From Pedobacter paludis (GTDB taxonomy: Bacteria > Bacteroidota > Bacteroidia > Sphingobacteriales > Sphingobacteriaceae), in the NCBI RefSeq assembly GCF_003173575.1, contig NZ_QGNY01000009.1:1-64000 (forward strand): DNA of 64,000 bases. Direction: 5' to 3'. Position 1 is the stretch's first letter. Every line of letters begins with the position of its first letter. Of the stretch, positions 62,148 through 64,000 are shown one piece after another. The notes below the pieces were generated by a model, which was not told the origin of the DNA, searched no databases, and saw nothing but the letters and a program-made list of their open reading frames with translations. A program made the position numbers and the translations under genes.

Positions 62148-62870
62148 CTAATTCAATTCCATCGGAACATCCATTAACAATACTTCAGCATCTGCTGTAT
62201 TGGCTTTAAAGCTGATGCTATCGGTATCCCAGATTCCTAAACCATCTCTTTTGCTTAATGTTTGTCCGTCAATTGTAACTTCACCGCTGATTACAAAAGC
62301 ATAAACCCCGTTTCCAGCTTTTTTGATTTTATATTCAGTTTCAAATCCCTCGTCAAATTTACCTAACGAAAACCAGGCATCCTGCTGAATCCAAACACCT
62401 GCATCATCAGCACTTGGCGACAAAATCTGTTGAAAGTTGTTGTGCATCGCTTCAACATCTAAAGTCTGTTGGTCGTAACGTGGCGTTACATTTTTCTTAT
62501 TTGGGAACAACCAAATCTGCAATAAATTCAATTGCTCATCTGCAAGTGCATTGTATTCACTATGACTAACGCCTGTTCCTGCGCTCATCACCTGAATTTC
62601 TCCAGCGGTAATAGTTGCCGAATTCCCCATGCTATCTTTGTGCGCAATGGCTCCGGCTAATGGAATCGTAATGATTTCCATATTATCGTGCGGGTGAGTT
62701 CCAAAACCCATTCCACCATCAATCAAGTCATCATTTAAAACCCTTAAAACTCCAAAGTGCATTCTTTCAGGATTGTAATAGTTAGCAAAACTGAATGAGT
62801 GGTGAGCGTTTAACCAACCATGATTTGCATGGCCTCTGGTGTTTTCTTTGTGCAAAATAAACTGTGACAT
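62148..62870 (-). CDS. Pirin family protein
   Basis: 240 residues from the ATG at 62870; the -7 box at 62895-62902 lies inside a longer reading from 62897. Two cupin domains. The first carries the metal site T-H-P-H-D-N-M-E near 61-68 and S-G-T-G-V-S-H-S-E near 98-106. Bacterial pirins, including YhhW, hold iron or similar metals and some have quercetin dioxygenase activity. No transporter or regulator is adjacent, so a role in stress response is only general. Confidence 0.92.
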   Translation of the reverse strand: MSQFILHKENTRGHANHGWLNAHHSFSFANYYNPERMHFGVLRVLNDDLIDGGMGFGTHPHDNMEIITIPLAGAIAHKDSMGNSATITAGEIQVMSAGTGVSHSEYNALADEQLNLLQIWLFPNKKNVTPRYDQQTLDVEAMHNNFQQILSPSADDAGVWIQQDAWFSLGKFDEGFETEYKIKKAGNGVYAFVISGEVTIDGQTLSKRDGLGIWDTDSISFKANTADAEVLLMDVPMELN

Positions 62871-62894
62871 AAATTTCCTTTCTTGTTTATGATA

Positions 62895-62902
62895 CAAATT
62901 TA
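62895..62902 (-). promoter_or_regulatory. Bacteroidota -7 box for the pirin gene
   Basis: Reads TAAATTTG on the minus strand, a full match, 25 bp before the ATG at 62870. AGGAAA lies directly before the ATG as a ribosome binding site. Confidence 0.5.
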
Positions 62903-62981
62903 CTGCAGGTTTTAAACCTGTGCATTGATGTAGGGTAAGAAAGTTTTTAGTCTGGAGTCAGAAGCCCGAAGTTTTGAATAC

Positions 62982-63662
62982 TTAAGGATTGAGCCTTGCT
63001 AAAACCGCATTACTATTGAGCTCTCTTAGCGCATCCAAAGCTACCCAGTTTGCTTTTTTGTTTTGTTGGGCGAGGATGTTATTTGCCGTATCGATAACGT
63101 ATTGATGGAGAAATGCGTTTCTTTTACCAATTTGTCTTAATGCCCAATTAATTGCTTTTTTAACGAAATTCCGATTATCGTAAGCTTCTCTCTCGATGAT
63201 TGGCAGGAAACTCAAGAAAGTTTCATTAGGTTCTTTCTTAAGATGAACCGCAGCTTCCGCCATTAAAACAAAGCCGGTTCGCTTTACGAATTCTTCATCG
63301 GCTTTGGTAAACTCCAGAACTTTCGATCTAAAATAAGGTGTCTTAACGAAGAGATTTCCGCAGGCTTGATCGCACATATCCCAGGAAGTGAAATCTTTTG
63401 TCCATGAGTCTATTTGCGATTCGGTAACGCGTTTATAATCGCCAATAAAGGTTGCCAAAAGGCGAGCCTCATGAAAACCTGTTTCCCAAAGCTGCAACGA
63501 TAATTCTTGGTTCTTACCAATCTGCTTGGCCAGCTTACGAATGTTGGGCACCCGAATACCAAAGGCTTTTGAAATATCGATTCCAAAATGCTCCATCTTT
63601 TTTAAATATTTAGGCTCGCTGATGGATTTAAGTTCGGAAAGGATAAAATCGATATCGTTCAT
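62982..63662 (-). CDS. AlkD-like DNA alkylation repair protein
   Basis: 226 residues, all helical, with HEAT-like repeats typical of the AlkC/AlkD DNA glycosylase family. F-G-I-R-V-P-N-I-R near 34-42 and T-S-W-D-M-C-D-Q near 92-99 correspond to the core repeats, with the conserved W-D-x-x-D arrangement; K-K-A-I-N-W-A-L-R near 165-173 is the next landmark. AlkD removes 3- and 7-alkylpurines from DNA. A single gene, leftward, next to pirin. Confidence 0.88.
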   Translation of the reverse strand: MNDIDFILSELKSISEPKYLKKMEHFGIDISKAFGIRVPNIRKLAKQIGKNQELSLQLWETGFHEARLLATFIGDYKRVTESQIDSWTKDFTSWDMCDQACGNLFVKTPYFRSKVLEFTKADEEFVKRTGFVLMAEAAVHLKKEPNETFLSFLPIIEREAYDNRNFVKKAINWALRQIGKRNAFLHQYVIDTANNILAQQNKKANWVALDALRELNSNAVLARLNP

Positions 63663-64000
63663 GGCTAGAATTTAGACTTAAGTAATTATCCTAAATTAAA
63701 AATTATTTGTTTTAAATTTAATTACAAAGTATAAGAAATAGTAGTTAGAATTAAGTATTTGCGCTACGAAAGGCCTGAGTAATGTCTCTCCGTTTCCCTT
63801 AAATCGGCCTAACAAATTTTTGGGGATGCAGAATCCAAGCCTTATCACAGACTTCAATACAAAAATTTTAAGCCGACACTTTTGTTTCTTTTGGTGTCAA
63901 AAGAAAAAAGCCCGTCTGGCCAAGACAATAAACACCCCGCCTTGCAGGCACCCCTCTAACAGAGGGGAATTACAAATCGCCTATTATAAAATCAGAATAC
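63663..64000. other. Right-edge intergenic DNA with dispersed repeat
   Basis: No supported gene. Positions 63925-63972 carry ACACCCCGCCTTGCAGGC and CCCCTCTAACAGAGGGG, the inverted form of the repeat at 31313-31358. The rest (63780-63925) looks like dispersed repeat DNA with no clear structure; the window ends inside it. Confidence 0.6.

Overview
The window reads as chromosomal DNA of a Bacteroidota bacterium, most likely Sphingobacteriaceae and Pedobacter-like. The DNA is AT-rich. Several promoters match the Bacteroidota -7 box TAnnTTTG, and many secreted proteins and lipoproteins are present. One protein carries a type IX secretion C-terminal domain, and the protein families (DPP IV-type S9 peptidase, BlaI/M56 pair, YyaL, DUF4397 lipoprotein, Gre-like small factor) are typical of the phylum. 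No rRNA, tRNA, phage, insertion sequence or CRISPR array is visible.

Layout. 1-2316: small accessory genes (Swt1-type HEPN protein, lipoprotein, unknown protein), each followed by a related imperfect-palindrome repeat, resembling a cassette array without a visible integrase. 2317-4235: double-DTG aspartic protease, rifampin ADP-ribosyltransferase (Arr) and a GNAT. 4254-5010: three 252-bp tandem repeats. 5197-13120: DPP IV-like peptidase, two deacetylase lipoproteins with a DUF3298 lipoprotein (a split PdaC-like set), then a leftward run of small genes. 13522-18592: an ABC-F ATPase with one dead ATP site, a DUF4397 lipoprotein, an ECF sigma factor overlapping a membrane/beta-barrel gene, and a peroxiredoxin. 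18756-25223: Uma2, SlyD-like FKBP, YyaL, YhcG-type nuclease, enolase-superfamily epimerase and GH25 lysozyme. 25311-31189: two oxidoreductases, an HxlR regulator with a strong inverted-repeat operator, a DUF2235 hydrolase, an MFS transporter and GH43.

31313-37540 holds repeats, an M20 dipeptidase, a T9SS-exported SGNH hydrolase, a bPH2 membrane pair and a DUF493 protein flanked by hairpin repeats. 37744-57134 is mostly core: PcrA/UvrD, SMC, two M28 peptidases, CBS protein, AhcY (preceded by an attenuator-like RNA), a BlaI/BlaR1-like pair with three operator dyads, RsmG, a glycosyltransferase, Tgt (zinc cysteines missing), LptF/LptG permease and a DMT transporter. 57135-58407 is a 1.27-kb gene desert. 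58408-63662 holds a 934-aa gluzincin/propeller/barrel protein, LapA-like protein, pseudo-receiver, pirin and an AlkD-like protein. The right end contains dispersed repeats.

Main themes: envelope maintenance (deacetylases, lysozyme, LptF/G, M56, OM barrels), extracellular peptide and sugar degradation, and signal-responsive pairs (sigma/barrel, BlaI/BlaR1, HxlR/SDR). The most unusual signals are the cassette-like left edge, the ahcY leader RNA, the coherent loss of one ATP site in ABC-F, the zinc-less Tgt and the three-part 934-aa protein. All functions are read from sequence and general family knowledge; no database search was run.
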